From Bacteroidia bacterium (lineage in GTDB: Bacteria > Bacteroidota > Bacteroidia > Bacteroidales > Azobacteroidaceae): a stretch of 36,710 bases of DNA. The notes under the pieces were generated by a model. That model did not search any database, was not told the origin of the DNA, and saw nothing but the letters and a program-made list of their open reading frames with translations. The stretch is from the NCBI GenBank assembly GCA_025999255.1, contig BNXB01000008.1:1-36710 (forward strand), written 5' to 3'. Shown one piece after another: positions 16,091 to 25,005 of the stretch (position 1 is its first letter; the number at the start of each line of letters is the position of its first letter). Made by a program: the position numbers and the translations under genes.

Positions 16091-17653
16091 TTATTCAGGT
16101 TTTAACACATACGGTTTCAAATCCGGAGTCAGCCCCCATTCCGGGTTCAATGAAATAACCGGATTATCTATCGGCAATGTAAAATATGTATCATTTATAG
16201 GAGCGGTATATGTTTTATTGCCTATCTTATGGATTACTTCGGTTTTACTCCATGGTTTACCGCTGTCATAAACGTATCGCTTGATGTCCAGTGCGCGTTG
16301 AAATGATTCAAATGGTTGTTCCTTGCGACGTTCCTTGATAATTTCATACAGCACTTCATCTGTGCTCAAAGAGGAACCATTTGCCAAATCGGTAGGTGCG
16401 GAATTACTATAACGATACTTGCGCAATGTATTTAAATCGGCTAATGCTGCCGTTTTATTGTTTGTCCGTGCGTATGCTTCCGCCCGCATCAACAGCAAAT
16501 CAGGATAAGTCAAGCCTTCGTTGTAAAGCAGTTTGCTACCTCTGTAATTATAGCGTTGTATGCCATCGCCACCGTTTTCAATCGATCCTCCGGCGCCCTC
16601 GGCTTTCAATAAAAATAGCTTGAATCTCAAATCCGAACCGGCATCGAATATTGACAAGTAGTCATTTGATGGGTAAAGGCTTGTTCCTGCCGGCGAGATG
16701 CGATAAAGAAGATTTTCGCGGTTATTGGGCAGTCTGAAGTTGACATCACCGCCTTTGTGACGTAATGACCAATTGACAGCAGAGTCTGCACCTGCCACAA
16801 CAGCAGCATTTGTTTTGATATATTCAAAATCATTGTAATCATAAATCAATTTGTCAACGTCGCCTCCCTGTTGTTGCAAGGCAAGTTTCCATGCATCATC
16901 GGCGAACTTAAGCATTTGAGTCCAATCCCGCTTGTACATATACGTTTGTGCATAAATTGCTAAAGTAGCCACTTTTCCAGCGCGTACCGGAGTACCCACA
17001 AAATCAGGGACATCAACAACAGCGTCTTTCAAATCCTGTAAAATAAGATCGAACAACTCACTAACAGTAGATAGCTGCGGATTCGGAGCAAGTGGAGATT
17101 CATTTGTGCGATAAGGAATCACCTTTTTATCATTTGCACCATCCGGGTTATACGCAGGCCCGTAAACCAACCCGCCTTGCAGATAAATCCAGGCTCTTGC
17201 CGCCTTTGCCTGTGCAATCACCTCTTTTGCGTAATCACTACCACTTTCCGCAGCCGGAAGATTTTGAATCCCTGCGATTGTATTGTTGAACAAACCGACA
17301 GAGCGATAAATTCCCCAGTTCCAAAAATAATGCGTAGTTACCGGGTTTGAATAAGGAACCGCAAAAATATAAGCATGATACCTGTCAATGTTCGGATGGG
17401 TGGCATAATACGTATTTTCCGCCTGATATGGACTTATCGTGATATTATCTCCGAGCAGAGCGTAAAAACAGCCGCGATTGTTGTCAAGAAATTGAAAATC
17501 AATTGTATTGACATTGTTTAGAAGATTATCCAATTCCGAAACTTTGGCAGGTATTAGTTTGCCTACCGGTTCCACATCAAGAAAATCGTTACATGAGGCA
17601 AATAATATTGCCAAAGTAAGTATAATCCCGTTTTTTATAATATTTGTCTTCAT
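16091..17653 (-). CDS. SusD/RagB-family nutrient-binding lipoprotein (SusD1)
   Basis: It is the surface-exposed lid of a SusCD importer: it binds substrate and opens over the SusC barrel. The 520-residue product begins with a lipoprotein signal (TLAILFASC, then NDFLDVEPVGKL). The family hallmarks are the TPR-rich body, AKAARAWIYLQGGLVYGPAY, and the C-terminal LLLMRAEAYARTNNKTAALA, LNTLRKYRY and IIKERRKEQPFESFQRALDI. It starts 11 bases after the SusC1 stop and precedes the tlpA-like gene. The substrate cannot be read from the sequence; no glycoside hydrolase or peptidase gene is adjacent. Confidence 0.95.
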   Translation of the reverse strand: MKTNIIKNGIILTLAILFASCNDFLDVEPVGKLIPAKVSELDNLLNNVNTIDFQFLDNNRGCFYALLGDNITISPYQAENTYYATHPNIDRYHAYIFAVPYSNPVTTHYFWNWGIYRSVGLFNNTIAGIQNLPAAESGSDYAKEVIAQAKAARAWIYLQGGLVYGPAYNPDGANDKKVIPYRTNESPLAPNPQLSTVSELFDLILQDLKDAVVDVPDFVGTPVRAGKVATLAIYAQTYMYKRDWTQMLKFADDAWKLALQQQGGDVDKLIYDYNDFEYIKTNAAVVAGADSAVNWSLRHKGGDVNFRLPNNRENLLYRISPAGTSLYPSNDYLSIFDAGSDLRFKLFLLKAEGAGGSIENGGDGIQRYNYRGSKLLYNEGLTYPDLLLMRAEAYARTNNKTAALADLNTLRKYRYSNSAPTDLANGSSLSTDEVLYEIIKERRKEQPFESFQRALDIKRYVYDSGKPWSKTEVIHKIGNKTYTAPINDTYFTLPIDNPVISLNPEWGLTPDLKPYVLKPE

Positions 17654-17664
17654 TATGATTATAT

Positions 17665-20600
17665 TTAGAATGAAATTTGCAAACCAATGTAAAATTCCTT
17701 AGGTAAAGGCAATTGCGAATATGCCTGATCGGTGGCTGCACCTGTGCTGCCGGTAGTGTTGAACTCGAAACTTTCAGGGTCAATATCCGTACCTTTCGCC
17801 GTTATTGTCAGTAAATTCTTTGCTTGAAAATAAATTTTTGCATTGCCAAGCCCAAGTCGTTTCACAAAGTCATTAGCAAAGTTATAGGAAAGAGTTACAT
17901 CACGAAGTTTTGCAAAACTTGCATCTCCAATCAAGACGTCAGTATAGGGGAAATAAAACATATCCATATTCCACGATTGCAATTTCGGGTATATCGTGGT
18001 TGCTTCATCACCTGCCTTACGCCAACGCTCGCCGACATGACGGTTTTGTATGTTTGAACCGATAAAAGCATCTTTGCGATAATTGTGTCCGAGTTTGGAT
18101 ATAATCATTGCTGATAAATTCCAGTTTTTATAGGTAAAACTATTCGTCAGCGACAAATCGAATTTAGGACGATACGTGCCAAGATAAGTCATGTCCTCAG
18201 GGCCTAAACTTCCAATAGCGACAATCGTTCCGTCTGCCTTGTATGCTTGCACCGCTCCGGTATTATCGAGCCCGGCAAACTTACCACCCCAAAAAGCATC
18301 GCCCGGATATCCGGCAACTTGAATTGCGCCATTCGTATAGTTTGTGGAGTACGCCCGGGTTGCATTATATGTCAGCACTTTATTTTTATTGTAGGCAAAA
18401 ATATGAGTAATATCCCATCTGAAATCAGCAGTTTTAATTGCATTGGCATTAATGGTTATTTCGATACCGTTATTACGGGAAGAACCCACATTTTTAGTAA
18501 AATTTGTGAATCCTGTTGTAGGATCCACAGCATCAGGAGCGAGCAAATCAGTACTCAACTTGTTATAGTAATCAATTGAGAATTTCAGTCTATTATTGAG
18601 AGCAGCCCAATCAACACCGATATTGGCTGTTTGTGTTTTTTCCCAACGCAACTCGTCGTTAGGCGGCGAAGAAATGCTATACGAAATCCCCTCGGTTGTC
18701 GTGTTATACGCACCTACACCAAGAATAAGGAATGGCCCTTGATTGAGCGCAATATTTCCGCTTACGCCATAAGAACCCCGAATATACAGGCGATTCAGGA
18801 AATCTACATCAAAAAATTTCTCTTCACTCAATTTCCATGTACCACCAACACTCCAAAGGGGACGATAGCGATATTTTGAACTGGTGCCGAAGAAATTAGT
18901 CAAATCCAAACGGATACTTCCACTGACAATAAACCGATTGTCATATTCATACGAACCGTTGCCGTAGTACGACACAAAGCGGTTGTCAATACGTCCATAA
19001 GCTCCTGTATTTAACGTGAATCCCGGAGTTCCATACCAATCCGCGCTGTTTTTGCTCTGATTGATATCAAGTGCATTTACGGGAACAAAAGAACCTGCAA
19101 TTTCATTGTAGCCCACTCTGGTGGCGTAAGTATTGTTGTCGTAGGTCATACGGCGGACTTCGTTACCTGCCAATACGTTTACACGATGTAATCCGTCTTT
19201 GAAATCACGGTTGAAATTGATCTGCGAGCGTAGAGTCCAACTTTCGTTGATATTACGCCGCTCATCAATAATACCGCCTTCGGGAATATAATGGTTGGCC
19301 GGATTAGAGCGCGACGTTGTGTTGGTGTATGCTATGCGAGCTGTATAAGAATCCGCATCGGAGGTTTGTTTCCACATATAATAACCTCGTTGCCAGTTAC
19401 CACCTATCTCAGCCGAAAGGCCTTTTAAAATATCTACTTTCAAAGTTCCCGTCCAACGGCTCTGATATTCTGAAGTCTTTATTGTTTCTGTTGCCAAGTC
19501 ATTGATAAAAACCCTTTCAATACTTTTAGCTCCGGGTATATCGGCATACAAGGTTTGTCTCGCCTGCCATCCGGGCACCCACATAGGAGCCGGATTGCCG
19601 TTTCCGTCCACTAATGTTTGATAAGGAGTATAAAGAGAATTGGTGCCTGCAAATTGGAATAATCCTGCAGATATTTGAGAATAAACAGCTGGATTTTCAA
19701 CTAGCACAGTATTTGCATTTAGCTTAGGGGTTGTAGTTTCTCTATAAGAAACATTAGCGTTTGCACTTAAAGTAAGGAATTTATTGATTTTCCATTCATC
19801 ACGAAAATCAATTGTGGTGCGGTTATTATTGGAATTTATAAAATGCTCTCTTGTTCCAAGATAATTCAATACCACATTGTAACTATGATTTTTCGTACCG
19901 CCACTCACGGAAACATTGTGTTGCTGATTCAATTTCGAACGGAAAAGGTGTTTTTCCGCTTGTCCGACATAATCTATTTGCCGCAAGGCGTTGAGTTGTG
20001 CCTGTGCTTGTTCGTGCGTGATAACTCCTGCCCGTTCCTGAATAAGAATGTACGTTGCTTGCGTTGCAGATGTATTTAGGTTTGCCGTCGGCGCGTCATT
20101 GAATAAATCAATTTCAGCATCAATATAATCGGAAGAACTTGCTTTATGCAGGTTTCCCAAATCAGGTGTAGGAATGATGCTGAATGAACCGCGATAGGAT
20201 ATTTTCGGATCTCCCTCAATACCTTTCTTTGTGGTAATGACGATAACACCGTTTGCCGCACGCGAGCCGTAGATAGACGCGGCAACAGCATCCTTCAAAA
20301 CAGTAATGCTTTCAATATTGTTGGTATTAATGTTTTCGAAAGTTCCATCACGATAATTGAAAAAAGCATCGTTCATGGTAGCATCCACCGGATAACCGTC
20401 AATAACGAGTAGCGGTGTTTTGACTGCCGTAAAGGTAGAAACACCTCGAATCTCAATTTTGCCGTCCCGGTCAAGCACCAAACCCGGTACCTGTCCTTCC
20501 AACATGGATGTCAAATCGGGTGAAAGTTTTTCATCGAAGTGCGCTCGATTGATAATGCCGAATGAACCGGTAATACGCTCCTTGCTGATGGTTCGATAAC

Positions 20601-20949
20601 CGGTTACAACCACTTCTTCGAGTTGTTTTTGGTCTTCTATAAGTGTAATTTCCAGCGTCTTCCTGTCACCTACCGCAACTTCCTGCGACAGATAACCGAT
20701 ATAAGATACCTGCAATTTGGCATTTTGCGGAACAGACAGCGTGAAATTTCCGTTTAGATCGGTAACCGTTGCGTGTGAAGTACCCTTTTCAGCTACAGTT
20801 GCTCCAATAACCGGCTCTCCTCCGTTATCAGTAATTTTTCCTTGTATTTGCCTGTTTTGAGCAAGGATAGAGAGGGAACTCAAAAGGAATATACACAGTA
20901 TGATAAAAACTTTGCATATCCCAAACCTAAATTCTTTTTTTTGTTTCAT
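17665..20949 (-). CDS. SusC/RagA-family TonB-dependent transporter (SusC1)
   Basis: This outer-membrane TonB-dependent importer has 1094 residues. The signal peptide (FIILCIFLLSSLSILAQ) is followed by a carboxypeptidase-regulatory-like domain (QIQGKITDNGGEPVIGATVA, about residues 33-110). Next come the linker EEVVVTGY and the plug, whose SusC signature NIESITVLKDAVAASIYGSR, then AANGVIVITTKKG, is present. The remainder is a 22-strand-type barrel ending EFYIGLQISF. The first ~119 codons are about 98% identical in DNA to those of SusC2 (27900-28257) with no indels; after EVVVTGY the two proteins diverge sharply. It begins its own operon with SusD1 and the tlpA-like gene. Confidence 0.96.
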   Translation of the reverse strand: MKQKKEFRFGICKVFIILCIFLLSSLSILAQNRQIQGKITDNGGEPVIGATVAEKGTSHATVTDLNGNFTLSVPQNAKLQVSYIGYLSQEVAVGDRKTLEITLIEDQKQLEEVVVTGYRTISKERITGSFGIINRAHFDEKLSPDLTSMLEGQVPGLVLDRDGKIEIRGVSTFTAVKTPLLVIDGYPVDATMNDAFFNYRDGTFENINTNNIESITVLKDAVAASIYGSRAANGVIVITTKKGIEGDPKISYRGSFSIIPTPDLGNLHKASSSDYIDAEIDLFNDAPTANLNTSATQATYILIQERAGVITHEQAQAQLNALRQIDYVGQAEKHLFRSKLNQQHNVSVSGGTKNHSYNVVLNYLGTREHFINSNNNRTTIDFRDEWKINKFLTLSANANVSYRETTTPKLNANTVLVENPAVYSQISAGLFQFAGTNSLYTPYQTLVDGNGNPAPMWVPGWQARQTLYADIPGAKSIERVFINDLATETIKTSEYQSRWTGTLKVDILKGLSAEIGGNWQRGYYMWKQTSDADSYTARIAYTNTTSRSNPANHYIPEGGIIDERRNINESWTLRSQINFNRDFKDGLHRVNVLAGNEVRRMTYDNNTYATRVGYNEIAGSFVPVNALDINQSKNSADWYGTPGFTLNTGAYGRIDNRFVSYYGNGSYEYDNRFIVSGSIRLDLTNFFGTSSKYRYRPLWSVGGTWKLSEEKFFDVDFLNRLYIRGSYGVSGNIALNQGPFLILGVGAYNTTTEGISYSISSPPNDELRWEKTQTANIGVDWAALNNRLKFSIDYYNKLSTDLLAPDAVDPTTGFTNFTKNVGSSRNNGIEITINANAIKTADFRWDITHIFAYNKNKVLTYNATRAYSTNYTNGAIQVAGYPGDAFWGGKFAGLDNTGAVQAYKADGTIVAIGSLGPEDMTYLGTYRPKFDLSLTNSFTYKNWNLSAMIISKLGHNYRKDAFIGSNIQNRHVGERWRKAGDEATTIYPKLQSWNMDMFYFPYTDVLIGDASFAKLRDVTLSYNFANDFVKRLGLGNAKIYFQAKNLLTITAKGTDIDPESFEFNTTGSTGAATDQAYSQLPLPKEFYIGLQISF

Positions 20950-21190
20950 CTAAATTCTTTTTTTATTTCATATTATACGTAATCTATTTATTTTTTTAAG
21001 GTCAGATGGAACCCGCATTATTGGTTGACTACGTCGATTAATTCGTAATTCATGCTCTTTGGCACAACTTTTGAATGTGGGTTTTATTAATTAATTTTAT
21101 TAAAATAATGTGCAAAGATATTAATGTTTTTATTTCTAAACAATACCATAAAAGAAGTATATTTAGGTACAGAGTTTTTCATGGAGAAAA
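20592..21190 (-). repeat. Duplicated promoter-leader-5' coding block, copy 1
   Basis: This stretch matches 27900-28590 in the same orientation. The coding part (20592-20949) differs at roughly eight positions without indels. The upstream part (20950-21190) is also very similar but lacks about 90 bases present in copy 2. Homology stops abruptly at both ends. Confidence 0.92.
21010..21120 (-). promoter_or_regulatory. SusC1 promoter and structured leader
   Basis: On the minus strand TATCTTTG (21120-21113) fits the -7 element TAnnTTTG; a -33 TTTG is not exact. The predicted leader is about 155-160 bases long. Within it, AACCCACATT and AATGCGGGTT (complements at 21074-21083 and 21010-21019) can pair with a single internal mismatch to close a long hairpin. 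The equivalent arms in the SusC2 leader also pair. Confidence 0.55.
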
Positions 21191-21399
21191 CTAAAGCGGA
21201 AATTCCCGAAATGCTAATAATGGCTATTAAAAACCCGATATTGAATTGAGCAATTTTCCTCAGTCGAGAACAGCAGGCTATTGGTTCAGCCTGCCGTCTT
21301 CGTACTGTAGTCCGTTGTAATCCAGTGAGTATGAAATAAGGTAATTAGGCTAAGCGAAAGGAATTTGTATTAGGCAAAATTTATTACAATTTAAGTGAA
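21191..21399. other. Inter-operon region without a complete gene
   Basis: No intact gene is present. On the minus strand, about 21278-21350 reads NYLISYSLDYNGLQYEDG followed shortly by a stop at 21280-21278. It looks like the eroded 3' end of a coding sequence but is too short to assign. The rest shows no recognisable element. Confidence 0.4.
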
Positions 21400-21470
21400 C
21401 TTTAAACTCAAATTTGTTGTCTTTTACAGCCACCGAATCAATTACTTCTCCGGTTGATGGAGATACAAGA
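21400..21470 (-). pseudogene. 71-base perfect copy of an internal tlpA fragment
   Basis: All 71 bases are identical to 15872-15942, an internal part of the tlpA-like gene (about codons 44-67, in the DUF4369-type domain), in the same orientation. Identity stops at once on both sides. It lies 59 bases downstream of the ThuA/DsbD-alpha gene, where a tlpA-like gene would be expected if operon 2 once had the same layout as operon 1. It encodes nothing by itself. Confidence 0.9.
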
Positions 21471-21529
21471 AAATCAGGAGTTACCCATGCATCCGATTAA
21501 AATGTTCTTCTTCATCCGATTTTTTTATT

Positions 21530-23437
21530 TTAAAGTTCAATAGAATATTCATTCTCCACCGGAAGGAAGCAAGTATGTTCGTCACAACATTGGTATTTAA
21601 TCGCCAATTTTGCCTCTCCTGTACCTTTTCCGATAATTTCTCTAACAAATACAATCTCATCTTCATAGATGGATTGAACGCTATGGCTAAGCGGTTTAAA
21701 GGGTGGTTTCTGTAAATTACCCACCGCTTGATAACCTTCCGGCAAATCAATATTCACTTCGAGTGGAATAAACGGATCTGCTTCTGCTACATTGGCATAG
21801 ACATAGTATCCCGGATGAATTTTCACTTTGACCACTATCTCTTTATTTCCATTTTCTTTCGAAATGATGCCGGTCGCCACACTTACCGGATTCAGATCGC
21901 TTGTTTCTGCCGATTTAATTTCAGCAATCGCTTTCCGTGCTTTTTTGGCATGATAATCATTCGCCCCGGGTTCCCGTGTATTGATTAAGAACAAATATCC
22001 GCCCGGCTCGGTGAAGAAGAAGCGGTCTTTGTAGGTTTCGTACCAGTCGCGCCATTCTTTTGGAGTTGAAAAATCGACCAAAGTATAGCGATCCAGTATG
22101 CGTTTCCCTTTTTCAACATCTTTTCCGGATTCCCATAATTTAATAGCTTCATCCAAAAGCTGTTGGTCATAATAAGGAATACCCAGACTTTTTACGTCTT
22201 CATCAATTTCGATGTGATAAAATCCCTCGCTGTAAAAATAATCCCGGTTGGCGTCATAAAATTTGGCATATTCTTCTACATTCGTTCCGAAAAGCGGGAA
22301 AAAATCTTTTTGATACCGTTTGATATAATTTTCAAATGTGATGGGGGGCGAAGGTTTGAAGTCCACCGCCGATTTTTCTCTTGCGGTCAATGTTTCACCT
22401 TTCGCTTGTTTTTCGATGGCGTTTTTTTGCAATTCCAAATACATTTGGTTAAATTCCTCATCGCCTTTCAGACGGTCTTCGTAACTTTCCCTTGTGGAAA
22501 GGTATTTCAATTCTTTCAAATATTCCCGCGTAGCAATCCGGTCGTTGTATTTTCGGGCAATCACTCCTTGTCCGTTATATTGAGAGATATAGACGATGGC
22601 ATTCGCCAAAACCGCCTTCGCTTCTTCCGTCATATAAGCCGGAGAAGCGGCAAAACCCCAATGCAGGAAATTCCCGTGTCGGCCGATAGCAACGGCGTCT
22701 AAAGTTTTCGCGCAAACGCCGCTGGAAATATATTCCGCATCCGGAGAATCTTCAAAACCCCAAGGGCGGGCTACCATGCCTATCCGAAAATCATTGTCCG
22801 AAGCATAGCCTTTGGTTTGCACTTTCCACATGGGAAGAGATTCCGGAATAGGTTCATCTGCAAAATAAGCATAATGAAAAGCATCTTTCGGCGTTGGCTT
22901 TGTCTCGAATGTCAACTTGACAGGAAAAGGGGCGCTAAAAATCGGATGTTCCTGCCTGAGATGATGAGCGTCTGCATCCAAGCAAAGACAATACCAGTCG
23001 GTTTTTAACCCAATCCGGCGACCCAATCTTTCGCCCAGTTCACCAATTGTTACCATGGGGCGGTTAAAACTTTCCGTTAAGTAGCCTTCCATAAGATATT
23101 TCGTAATATTACCGGAAGCATCTTTTTCCGTTACGCGGGGAGTGATTGGCTTGGGGGTTCCATCCATCACTGTCACGTCATATTTTTGGGAAACGGCTTC
23201 TGTGTAATCCTTTGCCTGAATCACTATTACCGACTTGAAATATTGCTTCAGCATCTTTTCAAACGATTTTGTACGCTCTTGAATGCTTTTTTGAAAAGCA
23301 ATCGAATCATTCGCAAAATGCTCCTTGCTCCAATCGCTGGAACCGCCGACATACAGGATTTTCAAATCGCTTTTTTGCGCAAAAGCAGCGCTATAAGATA
23401 ATAGCGCTACTAAAAGGAATAAATGTATTCGTTTCAT
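21530..23437 (-). CDS. Secreted fusion: ThuA-like amidotransferase-fold domain plus C-terminal DsbD-alpha-type domain
   Basis: The 635-residue product has a signal peptide (LFLLVALLSYSAAFA, cleaved before QKSD). Residues about 24-300 resemble ThuA-like class I amidotransferase folds (LKILYVGGSSDWSK, then AIGRHGNFLHWGFAASP and LANAIVYISQYNG). A helical middle part contains FSTPKEWRDWYETYKDRFFF. The last ~95 residues resemble the N-terminal (alpha) domain of DsbD: HPGYYVYANV, LPEGYQAVG and a C-terminal YQCCDEHTCFLP matching the DsbD-alpha redox pair (Cys-x4/5-Cys). The membrane part of DsbD is absent, so it must receive or give electrons through another protein. It follows SusD2 by 6 bases. Each domain call is from motif recognition; the ThuA call is less certain than the DsbD call. 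Confidence 0.7.
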   Translation of the reverse strand: MKRIHLFLLVALLSYSAAFAQKSDLKILYVGGSSDWSKEHFANDSIAFQKSIQERTKSFEKMLKQYFKSVIVIQAKDYTEAVSQKYDVTVMDGTPKPITPRVTEKDASGNITKYLMEGYLTESFNRPMVTIGELGERLGRRIGLKTDWYCLCLDADAHHLRQEHPIFSAPFPVKLTFETKPTPKDAFHYAYFADEPIPESLPMWKVQTKGYASDNDFRIGMVARPWGFEDSPDAEYISSGVCAKTLDAVAIGRHGNFLHWGFAASPAYMTEEAKAVLANAIVYISQYNGQGVIARKYNDRIATREYLKELKYLSTRESYEDRLKGDEEFNQMYLELQKNAIEKQAKGETLTAREKSAVDFKPSPPITFENYIKRYQKDFFPLFGTNVEEYAKFYDANRDYFYSEGFYHIEIDEDVKSLGIPYYDQQLLDEAIKLWESGKDVEKGKRILDRYTLVDFSTPKEWRDWYETYKDRFFFTEPGGYLFLINTREPGANDYHAKKARKAIAEIKSAETSDLNPVSVATGIISKENGNKEIVVKVKIHPGYYVYANVAEADPFIPLEVNIDLPEGYQAVGNLQKPPFKPLSHSVQSIYEDEIVFVREIIGKGTGEAKLAIKYQCCDEHTCFLPVENEYSIEL

Positions 23438-23443
23438 GGGATT

Positions 23444-24994
23444 TTAATACTTATTTTGGACTATCCCTCCGTTACTGCTGATGATTTCCGTATTGGGAAC
23501 AGGAACAGCGTATCGTCTTGAATCTTTGTCCAATGTATAAGCCTTTACCGGTTCTTGCGGCAATACGGCTGATTCTGTGTAAGGATAAAACTCCCGCGTA
23601 ATTACTACGTCATCAAAGGCATCTGCATTGGCATTGAAACGGCGTATATCAAACCACCGTATAGAAAACGGTATCTCCCGCCTGCGCTCTTCCAGAATTT
23701 TTTTGACCGCTTCTTCTCTTGTTGTTGCGGAAAGATTGATCTTGTCGGCAGACAAAGAATTATCCATGCGTTTGGCTCGAAGAATGTTTACCGTATTTAT
23801 GGCTTCGGGAATATTTCCCTCACGCGCCAAACATTCTGCTTTTGTCAGAATCATTTCGGCTACCGTTGGACCGGCCGGGATCCTGTCCTTATAGAAGAAA
23901 ATATACCCCGGATAACTGTATGAGGGTTGGAGCATTCCGCGATCGTAAGAATAATCTTCTACGATGTGGTATTTGTAGCGAAGATCCGATTCACTTCTGC
24001 CATACAAATCTAATAATTCCTTGCTGGGAACATACCACCACGATTCGTGATACAACAAGCGGAAATAGTAAAATTCCTTCCAACCCAACATATCCGTCAT
24101 ATCCGTTTGATTATCGTGCGTATATGGAAATTTAAGGGAAACATCCGCTTTCTTTTCCGGATTGTTCGGATTGATTGTATAACTGTTGGGACGATCGCTG
24201 TACCTCATTTCCGTATTGTAATCGACCAAAGTACTGTACTCACTCAATGCGGCATTGGCATATTTCAACGCTTCGGCATAATTGTTGCGTCCCAGATAAT
24301 ACCTTGCCGCCAACGCATTTGCCGCTCCGATATTTGCACGCCATGAACGTACTCTTCCATCCTTGAGTAAATGCACCGGCGTTTTTAACGCTTCCTGCAA
24401 ATCCGATTCTATCAACGCGTAAGTTTCGGAAAGCGTATTCCTTGAAGAAAGTTCTTCAAAGCTAACCGATTGTTTGAGCGGAAGCCCCGGCTCGTCTTTT
24501 GTGCTTTCCGAATACGGCAAACAATATTTATCCGCCAAATCCAAGAAGCTGTAAGCTCTTATCAAATGGGATTCCGCTTCCAAAATGGCTTTTTCTTCAT
24601 TCGAACCGCTTACTTTGCTCAAGTTCTGTAACACCATGTTGGCTGTAAATATTTTTCTGTACTCGTTTGGCCAAAAGGCGATCCTGCCGTCGAACGCGAT
24701 GCGATCTTTATCCCAAAGAGCATATTGTACGGCGGCCAAACTATACGAAGCGGGCCGTGCATCATACAAATCGGCATATAAACCGTAATCGTCTGTTGCA
24801 TAAACAGAATTTCTATTGCTGACTTGGTAGAAACTCGAATAAGCGCCCAACAAGGCATCCAACTGTTCCACCGTGGTCGGAACCAATGATGTTGTTTTAG
24901 ATGGGCTTTTGTCTAAAAAGTCATCACATCCCACTACTCCCGCACATAAAATAAAAAGGAGACCTTTTGCAAGTATATTATTAAAGATTTTCAT
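23444..24994 (-). CDS. SusD/RagB-family nutrient-binding lipoprotein (SusD2)
   Basis: The 516-residue product is a predicted outer-membrane lipoprotein (lipobox VVGC, then DDFLDKSPSKTTS). Family features are LIRAYSFLDLADKYCLPY, the central TPR-like helices (ALAARYYLGRNNYAEALKYA), and the C-terminal MILTKAECLAREGNIPEA and ILEERRREIPFSIRWFDIRR. It starts 11 bases after the SusC2 stop and is followed after 6 bases by the ThuA/DsbD-alpha gene. Apart from the family signatures it is clearly different from SusD1, so the two importers should bind different ligands. Confidence 0.95.
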   Translation of the reverse strand: MKIFNNILAKGLLFILCAGVVGCDDFLDKSPSKTTSLVPTTVEQLDALLGAYSSFYQVSNRNSVYATDDYGLYADLYDARPASYSLAAVQYALWDKDRIAFDGRIAFWPNEYRKIFTANMVLQNLSKVSGSNEEKAILEAESHLIRAYSFLDLADKYCLPYSESTKDEPGLPLKQSVSFEELSSRNTLSETYALIESDLQEALKTPVHLLKDGRVRSWRANIGAANALAARYYLGRNNYAEALKYANAALSEYSTLVDYNTEMRYSDRPNSYTINPNNPEKKADVSLKFPYTHDNQTDMTDMLGWKEFYYFRLLYHESWWYVPSKELLDLYGRSESDLRYKYHIVEDYSYDRGMLQPSYSYPGYIFFYKDRIPAGPTVAEMILTKAECLAREGNIPEAINTVNILRAKRMDNSLSADKINLSATTREEAVKKILEERRREIPFSIRWFDIRRFNANADAFDDVVITREFYPYTESAVLPQEPVKAYTLDKDSRRYAVPVPNTEIISSNGGIVQNKY

Positions 24995-25005
24995 ATCGTT
25001 TACAT

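Noticed and set aside
21113..21200. Short conserved minus-strand peptide (MKNS-PKY-SFMVLF) upstream of both SusC genes
   Set aside because: It overlaps the promoter core and is explained by the DNA duplication; in copy 1 it has no initiation context and is not separately conserved as far as can be seen.
21481..21750. 89-codon minus-strand frame overlapping the end of the ThuA/DsbD-alpha gene
   Set aside because: It is an out-of-frame shadow of the DsbD-alpha domain coding sequence and has no family features.
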